A DNA stretch of 64,000 nt from the NCBI RefSeq assembly GCF_029931775.1, contig NC_079321.1, forward strand, positions 6,107,001 to 6,171,000, given 5' to 3'. Positions within the stretch are counted from its first letter, which is position 1. Every line of letters starts with the position of its first letter. Shown piece by piece: positions 55,701-64,000 of the stretch. The DNA comes from Euleptes europaea (Eukaryota > Chordata > Lepidosauria > Squamata > Sphaerodactylidae). The position numbers and the translations under genes are program-made. The notes beneath the pieces were generated by a model. The model was given only the letters and a program-made list of their open reading frames with translations, ran no database searches and was not told the origin of the DNA.

Positions 55701-58700
55701 TACATTCAGGCTATGTGTATAAAGGGTATATAAAACATAAATTAATTTGGGTCCCATCCACAAGATATGTCATTATGTATATGTAGAAATTCCAAAAATA
55801 TTCCAATATACAGAAAGATCCAAAATACAGGCCACTTCTGGTCCCAGGCAGTCCGGATAAGGGATACTCAACCTGTACATGAAAATAACTGTTTTCAAAT
55901 TAATGTGGGGCGGGGGGGGGGGGGAGAGAAGAGGCCATTTACCAGGTAACTTTGTAATGACGCCTTCACACTTTCAACATCTGGCTTGGGCGGCATCCAG
56001 TTGTCAGTAATTTCCGCTATCTTGCGCAGCCAACGGATCAGCTCTTCTAGTCGACAGCAAAATATCTTCGATGAATCGTAACAGAGGATATCGGTTAGCA
56101 ATCTATGATTAAGCATGATTTCTAGCATGGTTAGGCCGTGGAGTTGCTAGCTTGGATCTATTCATTCTCCATTTTAAGACCCCAGTTCTAAGACCTTGGG
56201 CTTTGCCAGACTCTTCTGTAGAGGAGTTCTACAGGAATCGAAAAGGTTGCACACACAGTTTTGGAGACAGACTGGCGGTATTTTTGTCGGTCCTAATAAA
56301 AGGGATTAAGAGCCCCGTGGCGCAGAGTGATAAGCTGGAGTACTGCAGTCAAAAGCTCTGCTCACAACCTGAGTTCGATCCCGATGGAAATCAGTTTCAG
56401 GTAGCCGGCTCAAGGTTGACTCAGCTTTCCATCCTTCTGAGGTCAGTAAAATGAGTACCCAGCTTGCTGGGGGTAAAGGGTAGACAACCGGGGAAGGCAA
56501 TGGCAAACCACCCCGTAAACATAGTCTGCCTCTGGGTCAGTAATGATCCGGTGCTTGCACAGGGATCATTTACCTTTAATAAAAGGTATTACACCAAGTG
56601 TTGACAAATTGTCTTTAGCTCTAAGATCCAGCCCCCAAATTTAGGCAACAGATACATGTTTCAGCTTTAAGGGTTTTTATATTTTAAGGACAATCTTTTC
56701 TCTCTGTTGCTGCCACAAAGTCTACTACTAAGCCCTTTGCAGTTTCTCGTAATTTTACTCAAGCTATATGAGTAAAAGTGTTGTAGTATATACATAAACA
56801 TGGGGGTAATCCTGGCTGTCGTCCTAATAAAAACTTCATAATAAAATCACTGCTGAAAATACTATGCGCCGCAATGCAATTTCTAGGTGCCGTGGTGAAC
56901 TGGCACCTGGGATTGGTCAAGACCTGTAATTAAACTATTTTGTTTTGAATTTTGTGGAACAACCCAGCTCCTTGCAGACTGTTCTGTGGGTATTACTTTA
57001 GATATCAATGCAGGAAATGCAACCGTTGCATGGAAGAAGAATATTTAGATTGAATAAATGACCCTATGAATCTATGTCCTCCAAAACATCCTATCCTTAA
57101 CAGCCTTGCTCAGATCTTGCAAACTGAGGGCGGTGGCTTTCTTTATAGAGTCAATCCATCTCTTGTTGGGTCTTCCTCTTTTCCTGCTGCCTTCCACTTT
57201 TCCTAGCATTATGGTCTTTTCCAGTGACTCTTGCCTTCTCATAATGTGGCCAAAGTATGATCGCCTCAGTTTAGTCAAACATGCTAGGAAAAGTCGGAGG
57301 CAGCAGGAAAAGAGGAAGACCCAGCAAGAGATGGATTGACTCTATAAAGGAAGCCACAGGCCTCAATGTGCAAGACCTGAGCAAGGCTGTTAAGGATAGG
57401 ACGTTTTGAAGGACATGGATTCATAGGGTCGCCATGAGTCGGAAGCGACGTGACAGCACTTAACACACACACACACACACAGCATGCCACTAGACATTGT
57501 AACGAATGCAAACCCCACCAGGGGTTTCCATCCACCAGGGGTTTCCATCCAGGCCTTATGTGGTGCAATGGGTACAAACAAGAGCCCATTCAGATTCTGA
57601 TGGGAGTGTTGAAATGTACCTTTATACGCTGTGCAAGAGAATCTTCATGATGGTCCTCCCCTTCCTTCTGATGCTCACTTCCAGTCTTGAAGCAGTCTGT
57701 CTCCACAAAATCCCTTGTGTCAGCGTTAGCAGTATCTTTGTGCGTGTTTACACAATCCTCATAGCCTTGGTTGCTCAGCAGGTCTTCCTCGCTGCATTCC
57801 TGAGAGCTCCCCGCACGACAAGAATCGCAGTCTATTTCCCACTGGCTCCCGTCACCTCCGTGAACCTCCAGAGGAAGGTGCTCTCCATTCACCCCGATGG
57901 ACGCGAAAGCATCTTCTAAGTGGCCATGCACGGGTTTCCTTATCGTGAGCGAGAGATCCGTCAGCTGCTGAGCCAATCTCTCTAATTCCTTGAGTCGTGG
58001 CGGAAGGGGGAGGTACTCCTCGTCGCTACCACATTCGTTCTGTAATGGCAACATTCTTGTGGAACGTATGAAGCCACCGGTAGCAACTCTCCTTAAGTTG
58101 CAGTCGTGTTTGCCAGTGTCCCTTGTAATACAGTTATGTTCTCTCGCTTGCCAACGTTGCTTCTCTATGTTGGTTGAATCAGATGAACCAGGTCCTGCGT
58201 TTCTAAGAGGCAACGCTTGTGCTGGCTCTCTAGAAAAAATGGTTCTATCAACTGAAGGACCGCCATCTGCAAAGGATACTTTCCCAATTGGCGAAAGTCC
58301 AGAGTAAGACACTGGAGCTGAACATTCGGTCTTTTTCGAAAGGCTCCGAAATTTCTGTGCAGTCTGGATCCCTGTAGTTTGATGCTCTTGACCTGGCACA
58401 CTCGTGGAGTTCAAGGTACTCTCTGGTGAAATGGGAAGGCTGTCGAGGTCAATCCCCGAATCGTGGATGGAGGAATCACGCATCCCGTACTTGAGGGTCT
58501 TGGCAAGTTTGTATTTTGGCCTGATGGGATAGGTATAATCAAGCAAGTCCTCGTATTCTTTATTGGGGTTCCAGTGGGGGGATTGGCGGTCTGGGGATGG
58601 CGGAAGGGAATCGGGGATGGCACACGCCCAGTAATCCGCCTGGAAGGGGGACATATTCCTTACTTGTCCAGCTGCTGAACACCCATTCACAGAAATTCGC

Positions 58701-60593
58701 TTGCGTATGCCTGCCATGGAGGTTTCTTTGGGGTCAGACAGTCTGTGCAGACACTGAGAGGTAAATGCTTCAAAGGATGGAAGAGCCCCAGAAGCCGAGA
58801 AGCTTTTCGACCTTGTCCATTCGTGCTGCTCAAAATCACTGTCCTCGGAAAGTTCGGGAGAAAGGCGAGTCGTAGGAAATAACGGCATTGAGGCATCCGA
58901 AAGAGAAGCTCTTTTACCAGGCAAAGGTTTTGGAGTGGACGAATATGTGAATGCTGTCTGGCTCTTACAGTCAGCCTCAAGGCAGTGGAGGGAATCAACG
59001 GAGGTGCTGTGATGTTTAGAATCCATGGTGGAGCTTGGAAGAACCGCGCGGGGTTCTGACACACCTCGAAGCAGCCAAGCAGAATTTGAGCACTCCGCTG
59101 TTTTTATCTGCGCAAAACGGTTTAAACGAGACAGGCAATTTATCACAGCACAAAAGGATTAACAAGATTCAGATTAGCTTACAAAAGTATTTATTAACTT
59201 ACTTGATTTATATCTCTCCTTTCTCCTCAATGGAGACCCAGAGCAATTTACATCATTCTTCTCTCCTCCATTTTATTCTCACAACAACCCTGTATGGCAG
59301 GTTAGGCTGAAAGAGTGTGCCTGGCTCAAGGTCACCCAGCGAGCTTCCATGACACAAGTGGAAATTCGAACCCAGGTCTCTCAGATACTAGTCTGACACT
59401 CTTAACCACTACCCCACACTGGCTTCACTGGTAAGGCTGGCTTTATTTATGTATGTTTTAGGTTGCATTCACAACTTCAGCGAACACAGCTACATATCTC
59501 TTGACATAGTTTATTTTCTGGCTTGGTTGCAGTATAGAGATTTCCGCAAAATGGGGTAGTTATTTTTGCCGATTTCCCCCTCCTGCTACAATCCCCCGAC
59601 TCCTTCCCATGTTTTTCCTGGGGGGGGGGTGTCTCCCCTCACACACATGGCATTTTAGTAAGCAGGATGAGCAGAGAGGCAAGGAAGTCCAGCTCCAGAG
59701 ACGGAAATTACCTTCCATCTGCGGAAATTGCCACTGAATCAAGCCATTGTTCAGACATAGCTTAAGAAAAAGCTTCTGTGGCTGGTATCCTACTAGGATA
59801 CAAGTAGATAACAGTTTCCCCCCACACACTCACACACGGTTTGCACCTGTGGCAAATACAGGTTTGTTCACAACGTCTGAATTTCCGTCTCAAATCCAAC
59901 CACTTTGACACAAGGTACTTGTCAAGTCTGTCTGACAAATGAATGGGTCAGAAGCATTCCCACTATCTTTAGGCCAACAACTGCCTAAAATGGTACCCCT
60001 TCAGACTTGGCAATTCCCAAATTTAGGATCCTTCCAGACAGGGCACAAAGAAAACAAGAAGCAAATGTTCAACAGAAAATTCAGCTCAGCTGTTTACTCT
60101 GATGTAAGTACCACATGCACGTATGTTACGAAGTTCCAGCACGTTCCTTCTTAGTAGTATTTTAGTGGCACTGCCAGAATATTCCTGTTTAAGATTTACT
60201 CACCTGCTGGTCTTCGGGGTATAAACCGAGTCTGCTCAAACGAGGACGTACATCATCTTTGCAAGCGGTCTTGCCGACTAGCGGCTTCCTCACCACGTAT
60301 TTTGCTTTTCTCTCGCAAAACCTGTTAGAAGGCATTAAAGACACTTTATGGTGGTTTGGATTCTTCTGGGAAAGGGCGGGAACTGCACAACCGGCTCCTT
60401 CTACAGCTATGGGCTCTTCGGCCTCAGTTCCTTGAGGCGAGGGTTTTTCATCTGCCGCGTCAGAGAACTGACGAACCTTCCACACTGACTTGGGATACTC
60501 CCTCTCGATCCCACTGTAGTTCCACCTACCACAGCCCTTGGCTTTGGCGCTCAACCGAGCATCAAAAGGAGATTTTTCTGAATCCAACACCAT
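49696..60593 (-). CDS. CEP68: CEP68 centrosomal protein, whole coding region in six exons
   Basis: Minus-strand exons 60593-60204, 59107-57620, 56065-55943, 54200-54104, 50857-50691 and 49716-49696 join in phase with GT-AG introns to 761 codons plus stop; human CEP68 is about 757. The long exon carries the family hallmark DYWACAIPDSLPPSPDRQSP and NPNKEYEDLLDYTYP (about residues 288-325), then DSGIDLDS (about 346-353), a DSG-type phosphodegron. In human, PLK1 phosphorylation of the matching Ser recruits SCF-betaTrCP and destroys CEP68 in mitosis. The last 135 residues (FCCRLEELIRWL onward) form the helical spectrin-like C-terminus. The protein acts in the rootletin/C-NAP1 linker that holds centrioles together and binds pericentrin. 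The N-terminal half is poorly conserved except for short motifs. Identity is strong; the extreme ends are less certain. Confidence 0.92.
49787..50180 (-). mobile_element. LINE 3' region (L2-like), split by 5S-SINE
   Basis: TTTGTTTATTCAAAACATTT and AAACATTTAAACAA resume after the SINE as TTTAAACAATTACAAACATT. Confidence 0.6.
49893..50109 (-). repeat. 5S-SINE with 12-bp target duplication
   Basis: Flanked by ATTTAAACAATT at 49881-49892 and 50110-50121. Near full length, reverse strand. The duplication is direct evidence of LINE-type retroposition. Confidence 0.92.
50235..50528 (-). repeat. SINE-B
   Basis: GTTGGTTTTTATATGCCAAC to CTTAGCCACTATACAACGCT. It ends about 160 bp from CEP68 exon C. 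Confidence 0.87.
50691..50857 (-). CDS. CEP68: CEP68 spectrin-like exon C
   Basis: The exon encodes VLQRTLALISKQSCELESNA and DLFYQSILGALDTLDAG (human AKQSGELESHADRLYDSILASLDMLAG). The acceptor TTTGCTAG fits phase 1 from the previous exon. The donor GTGAGC follows GAGGCGTCGAAATGG. Confidence 0.87.
50858..51164. other. CEP68: CEP68 intron, no feature seen
   Basis: Unique-looking sequence upstream (minus strand) of exon C, including its acceptor tract. Confidence 0.4.
51165..51469 (-). repeat. SINE-B
   Basis: GAAGAAGAGTTGTTTTTTAT to ACCACTACACCATGCTGGCC. Confidence 0.88.
51470..51620 (+). mobile_element. hAT MITE (GTGTCAAAC family), one end eroded
   Basis: TCATTTGTTACGAGGGCCAG to ATGTTCGACACCCCTG. 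Confidence 0.75.
51621..52075 (+). repeat. Chimeric SINE: tRNA/CORE head with BovB-type tail
   Basis: The head GTATAGTGGTTAAAAGCAAA with B-box GGTTCGATTCCCC and CORE CTGGGTGACCTTGG joins the 5S-SINE-style tail (CAGGCAATGGCAAACC, then AGCTGTGACTTGACGGCAC). It is split by a reverse SINE-B at 51791-52013. Confidence 0.7.
51791..52013 (-). repeat. SINE-B inside the chimeric SINE
   Basis: GAAGAAGTGTTGGCTTTTAT to TTAACCACTACACCATGC. Confidence 0.85.
52105..52335 (+). mobile_element. hAT element (GGGGTCCCC family)
   Basis: CAGGGGTCCCCAGCATTTCG to ATTGGGAACCCC. An L3-type tail abuts its end. Confidence 0.6.
52336..52830 (-). mobile_element. L3-type LINE: 3' end and RT C-terminus
   Basis: ATAAGAACGTAAGAAAGGCC tail, then CCTTCCAAGTTGGCAGCC and AGGGAGAAAAGTTTCTCCCT, which encode the RT C-terminus in reverse. 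Confidence 0.85.
52831..53306. other. CEP68: CEP68 intron, no feature seen
   Basis: Unique-looking sequence. Confidence 0.4.
53319..53386 (+). mobile_element. BovB 3' end, 68 bp, with 12-bp target duplication
   Basis: GATTCATAGGGTCGCCGTGA, GTCGGAAGCGACTTGACAGC and an AC tail, flanked by AATCTGGTAGAC at 53307-53318 and 53387-53398. A very short 5'-truncated insertion. Confidence 0.9.
53430..53850 (-). repeat. CR1 3' end, split by SINE-B
   Basis: AAAATCATAAAGTTGGAAGG before the SINE; ATCTAGTCCAACCCCCTGCA to CATGCCCAGAAGATGG after it. Confidence 0.82.
53457..53768 (+). repeat. SINE-B inside CR1
   Basis: AGCCAGCGTAGTATAGAGGT head to ATATAAAAACAAAGTCTTC end. Confidence 0.87.
53870..54047 (+). 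repeat. SINE-B, 3' half
   Basis: GGCCTGCTGGGTGACCCGGG to AGAAAAACCAACTCTTCTTC. Close to CEP68 exon B. Confidence 0.78.
54104..54200 (-). CDS. CEP68: CEP68 spectrin-like exon B
   Basis: The exon encodes ALKKDLASHQALTEGVLQDG and ERLLRNMASSSP (human FKKDIDEHQSLTESVLQKG). The acceptor CTCGGCAG is chosen because the nearby CTGAAG acceptor would give an early stop. The donor is GTAAGC, and the exon ends in phase 1. Confidence 0.87.
54305..54530 (+). repeat. MIR-like SINE
   Basis: CCAAGGTTCGATCCCCACTC, GAAGCCTGCTGGGTGACCGT, CAGGGCTGTTGTGAGGACAA and a TAAATAATAAATAA tail. Confidence 0.78.
54595..54930 (-). repeat. CR1 3' end
   Basis: ATAGAATCATAGTTGGAAGG to TTGGGTCAGAAGTACC. Confidence 0.88.
54933..55445 (-). 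mobile_element. CR1 LINE: 3' end and RT C-terminus
   Basis: ATAGAATCATAGAGTTGGAA tail, then an RT frame on the minus strand, MVRGLETKSYEARLKELGMF and SLKRRRLRDDMITIFKSLKD. Two CR1 tails of the same orientation abut here. Confidence 0.87.
55446..55942. other. CEP68: CEP68 intron, no feature seen
   Basis: AT-rich unique DNA with a G run at 55911-55924. Confidence 0.4.
55943..56065 (-). CDS. CEP68: CEP68 spectrin-like exon A
   Basis: The 123-nt exon (41 codons) encodes IFCCRLEELIRWLRKIAEIT and PPKPDVESVKASLQSYL, closely matching human TFCCQLEELICWLYNVAD. The acceptor TCATCGAAG is weak, but only this choice keeps the phase and the homology. The donor is GTAAAT. Confidence 0.85.
56309..56576 (+). 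repeat. Sauria SINE with 15-bp target duplication
   Basis: GAGCCCCGTGGCGCAGAGTG head, TTCGATCCCGATGG B-box, BovB-like tail. Flanked by TAATAAAAGGGATTA (56294-56308) and TAATAAAAGGTATTA (56577-56591). Confidence 0.93.
56592..57059. other. CEP68: CEP68 intron, no feature seen
   Basis: Unique-looking sequence. Confidence 0.4.
57060..57278 (-). mobile_element. BovB LINE: RT C-terminus
   Basis: Minus-strand frame MTKLRRSYFGHIMRRQESLE, KTIMLGKVEGSRKRGRPNKR and WIDSIKKATALSLQDL is the C-terminal end of the RTE/BovB reverse transcriptase. Confidence 0.88.
57283..57481 (+). mobile_element. BovB LINE 3' end, opposite orientation
   Basis: CATGCTAGGAAAAGTCGGAG through CGCCATGAGTCGGAAGCGAC to an AC microsatellite tail. 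It forms an inverted repeat with the copy just before it. Confidence 0.88.
57620..59107 (-). CDS. CEP68: CEP68 large central exon
   Basis: The 1,488-nt exon (496 codons, phase 0 at both ends) lies between TTTTGCGCAG and the donor GTACAT. It encodes the Ser-rich disordered middle of the protein, the conserved DYWACAIPDSLPPSPDR block, NPNKEYEDLLDYTYP, the DSGIDLDS degron and an acidic DEEYLPLPPRLKELERL segment (human DDEYLALPARL). This is the longest open frame in the window. Confidence 0.93.
59200..59430 (-). repeat. MIR-like SINE
   Basis: Reverse copy: TTTATTCTCACAACAACCCT, GGTCACCCAGCGAGCTTCC, head TTAACCACTACCCCACACTG. It starts about 95 bp upstream of CEP68's large exon. Confidence 0.82.
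59431..60203. other. CEP68: CEP68 intron, no feature seen
   Basis: Unique-looking sequence between the first two coding exons. Confidence 0.4.
60204..60593 (-). CDS. CEP68: CEP68 first coding exon
   Basis: The exon opens MVLDSEKSPFDARLS and ends LYPEDQQ before the donor GTGAGT, phase 0, 130 codons. A TAG lies directly before the ATG in the genome. It could be an upstream in-frame stop or the end of a splice acceptor (TTTATAG), so an upstream exon is likely but not seen. The region is basic and Ser-rich with no known domain. Confidence 0.8.
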
Positions 60594-60737
60594 CTATAAA
60601 GCACGTTTCTCCTCCATCAGGGGTCAAAATATACAATTCTCACAACCTGAAATTAAAACCAGCAGATAATTACTGTTTGCCACAATTTTAACACTAAGTC
60701 AAGCATCTGATAAACAATTATTTTAAAACTGCATCCT

Positions 60738-60945
60738 ATATATCGGTGGGGCTGGAGATCTCCTGGAATTACAACTGACCTCCAGGCAACAGAGAGCAAT
60801 TCCCCTGGAGAAAATGGCAGCTTTAAAGGATGGGCTTTATGGCATTATACCCTGCAGAGGTCCCTCCCCTCCCCAAAACCCACCCTCCCCAAGATCTACC
60901 TCCCAAATCTCCAGAAATTTCCCCAACAAAGAGTTGGCAATCCTA
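60738..60945 (+). repeat. Family H variant
   Basis: GGGGCTGGAGATCTCCTGGA to GAGTTGGCAATCCTA. Lies about 145 bp upstream of the CEP68 ATG exon. Confidence 0.68.
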
Positions 60946-60952
60946 GTTAAGC

Positions 60953-61250
60953 TAGATCACGATGGGTAGCTGCATTAGTCTGTCATTCCTGACCCATGGG
61001 GTGACGTCACATCCCGACGTTTTCTAGGCAGACTATGTTTACAGGGTGGGATGCCATGGCCTTCCCCAGTCGTCTACACTTTACCCCCAGGAAGCCGTGT
61101 ACTCATTTTACCGACCTCGGAAGGATGGAAGGCTGAGTCAACCTTGAGCCGGCTACCTGAAACCGACCTCCGTTGGGATCGAACTCCGGTTGTGAGCAGA
61201 GCTTTTGACTGCAGGACTGCAGCTTACCACTCTGCGCCACGGGGCTCACT
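60953..61250 (-). repeat. Sauria SINE, next to an HH tail scrap
   Basis: HH scrap 60953-60982 (GATCACGATGGGTAGC); then the reverse Sauria SINE from ATTCCTGACCCATGGGGTGA to CACTCTGCGCCACGGGGCTC. Confidence 0.85.
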
Positions 61251-61579
61251 AGTCATCTTAGCAGAGTACGACTAAATGTCCCGCTGCAGCTGGCCTTCCG
61301 CTACCCTCCTCTCTTACTCGTAGCAAGAACACACCCTGCGGAGTTCCTTCCTATCGAGGACCACGGCCCATTGTTTCCACACAGGACAGGAAAAACTTGG
61401 CTCCCGCTTTCTTGTAGGAAATAGTTTCCAACAGCTGAGACCCAACAGAAGGAAAGAATAGAGGAAACCATGGGAAAGGAAGCTTTAAAAAATATATCAA
61501 ACTGGGGAAGTAAACAGCTTACCCAAAAATATTTTTTTCCAGGTCAACTCTTACACTGAGTGTTCACCCAGGAGTAACC
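61251..61579. other. Possible CEP68 intron 1, no feature seen
   Basis: No CpG island or exon recognised. Confidence 0.35.
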
Positions 61580-61742
61580 CACATGAAGCCTATATTATCT
61601 ACTCAGACTGGCAGCCATTCTCAGGTAGACGTCTTTCATTCGCTACTTCCTGATCCTTTTAACCGGAGATGCCAGGGATCGAACCTGGGACACTTGGGCA
61701 TGCAAAGCAGATGTTCTACCACTGAGCCACTGCCTCCACCCA
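61580..61742 (-). repeat. SINE-C, internally shortened
   Basis: ACATGAAGCCTATATTATCT to CCACTGAGCCACTGCCTCC. Confidence 0.82.
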
Positions 61743-61865
61743 AGCTTCTACAGCTGTGGAGGTTTGGATCAGGGCTGGCCCTAAAGGGAAGGGAGGTTTT
61801 AACCCTCCCCCTCATGGTTTGTCAAAACCCAAGTGACTTACTCTTAGTCCTTTGTGAGGGTAATC

Positions 61866-62160
61866 CAGGGGTCCCCAATGTGGCGCATGCCAACACCTTT
61901 CCTGGTGCCGGCTAAGCATTTTTAGGAAGTGGGCTGTTGGCCGTTGGAGATTGGCGGCTGTGCAGATGTGTTTAAAAAAATATTGCTTTGGCAGCAGCTG
62001 CCCCCACAGCACAGGGATCTCCACAGCGTGACTGAAGGTAAGCTGCAGCAACCATTTTAGGGCTGGCTCCGGCTCCTGCCGCCGTCATTTTGTGGCTGCA
62101 TCCACCAAACTTCGTCAGGATTCCCAAAGTACCCACCGCCTCAAAAAGGTTGGGGACCCC
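61866..62160 (+). mobile_element. hAT element (GGGGTCCCC family)
   Basis: CAGGGGTCCCCAATGTGGC to GGTTGGGGACCCCT inverted ends, about 295 bp. No clear 8-bp duplication. Confidence 0.7.
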
Positions 62161-62282
62161 TTTAGTCTATAACTGCAATGGTCTTCTGCGGCAAGATTAA
62201 TCAAGCACACGTCACCTTTAAGACCAACAAGTCTTTATTAAACAGTCCACAGAAATGTATATCAGACAAAAGCCTTAAGAGC

Positions 62283-62895
62283 AAAAGAAAAGCCCTGCTG
62301 GATCAGACCAAGGCCCATCGAGACCAGCAGCCTGTTCACACAGGGGCCAACCAGGTGCCTCCAGGAAGCCCCCAAACCAGACGACTGCAGCAGCACCGTC
62401 CTGCCTGTGTTCCACAGCACCTAATATAATAGGCATGCTCCTCTGCTCCTGGAGAGAATAGGTATCCATCATGACTAGTATCCATTTGGACTAGTAGCCA
62501 TGGATAGCCCTCTCCTCCACGAACATGTCCACTCCCCCCTCTTAAAGCCTTCCAAGTTGGCAGCCATCACCACATCCTGGGGAAGGAATTCCACAATTTC
62601 ACTATGCATTATGTGAAGAAAGACTTCCTTTTATCAGTTTTGAATCTCTCACCATCCAGTATTATGAAAGAGAGAGAAAAGCCTCTCTTTGTCCACTCTC
62701 TCCAAACCTTGCATAATCTTATAGACCTCGATCGTGTCTCCGGTTAACCGCCTTCTTTCCAAGCTAAACAGCCCTAAGCGTTTTAACCGCTCCTCATAGG
62801 GCAGTTTCTCCAGTCCCCTGGTCATTTTGGTTGCTCTTTTCTGCTCCTTCTCGAGCTCTGAAACATCCTTTTTTAGGTGTGGGGACCACACCTAT
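62283..62895 (-). mobile_element. L3-type LINE: 3' end and RT C-terminus
   Basis: Tail AAAAGAAAAGCCCTGCTGGA, then a minus-strand RT frame [40 protein letters not shown] and [20 protein letters not shown]. The longest L3 copy here; it ends near 62895. Confidence 0.88.
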
Positions 62896-63327
62896 AAGGT
62901 CCCACAAGACTTGGCTTATCTTTGCTTGGCCTTTTTCCTGTCAGGTGCAGGGGACGCAACAGTTTTGGACAGCAAAACCGTGCGAGGAGACAGGTTAGCC
63001 CATCTCTATCCCCCACCCCCACGCACACACCATCACCCCAATCCAAACTGGGCCTTTGCAGGGCTGATAAAAACCACCGGAAGGATCTGTGCGTATCCTA
63101 GTTTGGCCCTAAGAATGACCAGCTGTTGTATCCGAAGACTCCATCAACACCATCCGTGCCCCCCAGTGCTGCCGTTCTATTTTTATTCGACAGTGTCTCA
63201 AGTTGAGGCTTGCGTCAGAAACAAGTTAACATGATCCATGATGTCGCGGGATCCCAGAAGGCAGGCCTCCAGGTCCTCTCAAGAAACCTTATAAACAAAC
63301 TGAGTTCACTGGAAGTAAGATAATTCC
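62896..63327. other. Unique-looking DNA, no gene seen
   Basis: A 135-aa ORF overlaps the LINE and runs into this stretch but shows no homology. Confidence 0.4.
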
Positions 63328-63394
63328 GGACGGGTGGCTGTGTTTGTCTGTAGCAGCAGGATCAAACAGGAGTCCAGTGGCCCCCTCGAGACTA
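63328..63394 (-). mobile_element. HH element tail scrap
   Basis: GTGGCTGTGTTTGTCTGTAG and AGGAGTCCAGTGGCCCC on the plus strand are the reverse of the family tail. Confidence 0.45.
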
Positions 63395-63480
63395 GCAACT
63401 GTGGCTCAGTGTTAAGAGCATCTGCTTGGCATGCAGAAGGTCCCAGGTTCGATTCCCAGCATCTCTAGTTAAAACGGATC
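63395..63480 (+). repeat. SINE-C head
   Basis: GTGGCTCAGTGTTAAGAGCA to CCAGCATCTCTAGTTAAAAC, truncated. Confidence 0.82.
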
Positions 63481-63507
63481 CGATAACAGGGGATCGGGAG
63501 GGAAGAG

Positions 63508-63661
63508 CGCGTAGTATAGCCTGATCTCTTCAGATCTCGGAAGCTGAGCAGGGTCAGTACTTGGAAGGGAGACCACCAAGGAAGTCTTTGCAGAGGAAGG
63601 CAACGGCAAACCACATCTGCTCCTCACTTGCCTTGAAAGCCCCTTGCTGGGGTCTCCGTTA
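63508..63661 (+). repeat. 5S-SINE, shortened
   Basis: GATCTCTTCAGATCTCGGAA and GAGCAGGGTCAGTACTTGG head, tail to CCTTGAAAGCCCC. Confidence 0.8.
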
Positions 63662-63674
63662 AGTTGGTATTTGG

Positions 63675-64000
63675 ATTCAAAACAGATAAAAAAAGAGATT
63701 CAAAACAGATACACAACACAAAGTCCAGTTGTGGAACTCCCTGCCCCAGGGTGTGGGGATGGCTGCCAACTTGGAAGGCTTTGAGGGGAGTGGACATCTT
63801 CATGGAGGAGAGGGCTATCCATAGCTACTAGTCCAAATGGATTCTAGTCATCATGCACACCTATTCTCTCCCGGATCAGAGGAGCATGTGGAAAACAGGC
63901 AGGACGCTGCTGCTGCAGTTGTTTTATCTGTGGGCTTCCTAGAGGCACCTGGTTGGCCACTGTGTGAACAAGCTGCTGGACTTGATGGACCTTGGTCTGA
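63675..64000 (+). mobile_element. L3-type LINE: RT C-terminus and 3' end, cut by the window edge
   Basis: GTGGAACTCCCTGCCCCAGG and GGTTTGAGGGGAGTGGAC-like RT end, then GGATCAGAGGAGCATGTGG to the window end in GGACCTTGGTCTGA. Confidence 0.85.

Overview
This is nuclear DNA from a vertebrate, most likely a squamate reptile (lizard or snake; a gecko is possible but not shown). Two well-conserved vertebrate genes lie in a dense field of squamate-type repeats: 5S-rRNA-derived SINEs, tRNA/CORE SINEs, Sauria-type SINEs with BovB-like tails, BovB, CR1 and L3-type LINEs, and many non-autonomous hAT elements. The SINE/LINE mix, not the genes, drives the taxonomic call.

Layout. Bases 1-21,240 are intergenic and hold repeats plus unique DNA with no convincing gene. 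A CpG island (about 21,240-22,100) carries the promoter and first exon of RAB1A (+). Its six coding exons run from 21,913 to 45,149 and encode a 204-residue small GTPase. Its 3'UTR probably reaches about 47,090. CEP68 lies on the minus strand: six coding exons between 60,593 and 49,696 join in phase to give a 761-residue centrosomal linker protein, with a poly(A) signal at 49,338-49,343. The two genes converge tail to tail about 2.2 kb apart, as they do in human 2p14. CEP68's non-coding first exon and promoter were not found and may lie past 64,000. The rest, to 64,000, is repeats.

Repeat families, named here for cross-reference. '5S-SINE': head resembling 5S rRNA, tail resembling BovB. 'SINE-B': tRNA/CORE-type SINE ending near a TATAAAAACCAACTC motif. 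'SINE-C': tRNA-like SINE with the TGGCTCAGTGG A-box. 'Sauria SINE': starts GAGCCCCGTGGCGCAGAG. 'MIR-like SINE': older CORE-SINE. 'L3-type LINE': CR1-clade element ending in TTCTTATG repeats. 'CR1': ends in ATTCTATG repeats. 'Family H': about 205-bp element with ends TAGGGTTGCCA/TGGCAACCCTA, assigned to hAT because one copy has a clean 8-bp target duplication. 'HH element': retroelement tails with a hammerhead-like fold.

The most notable structures are: a 778-bp higher-order tandem repeat built from L3 tails in RAB1A intron 1; a 5S-SINE trimer inside a single target duplication; hammerhead-like motifs in several elements with covarying stem II; a hAT MITE inserted at the RAB1A exon 6 acceptor; a 183-bp MITE with perfect 16-bp inverted ends; a fold-back L3 palindrome; and a chimeric SINE with a CORE head and a BovB-type tail. 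The two host genes are not functionally linked: RAB1A serves ER-Golgi traffic and CEP68 centrosome cohesion. Their adjacency is conserved synteny.
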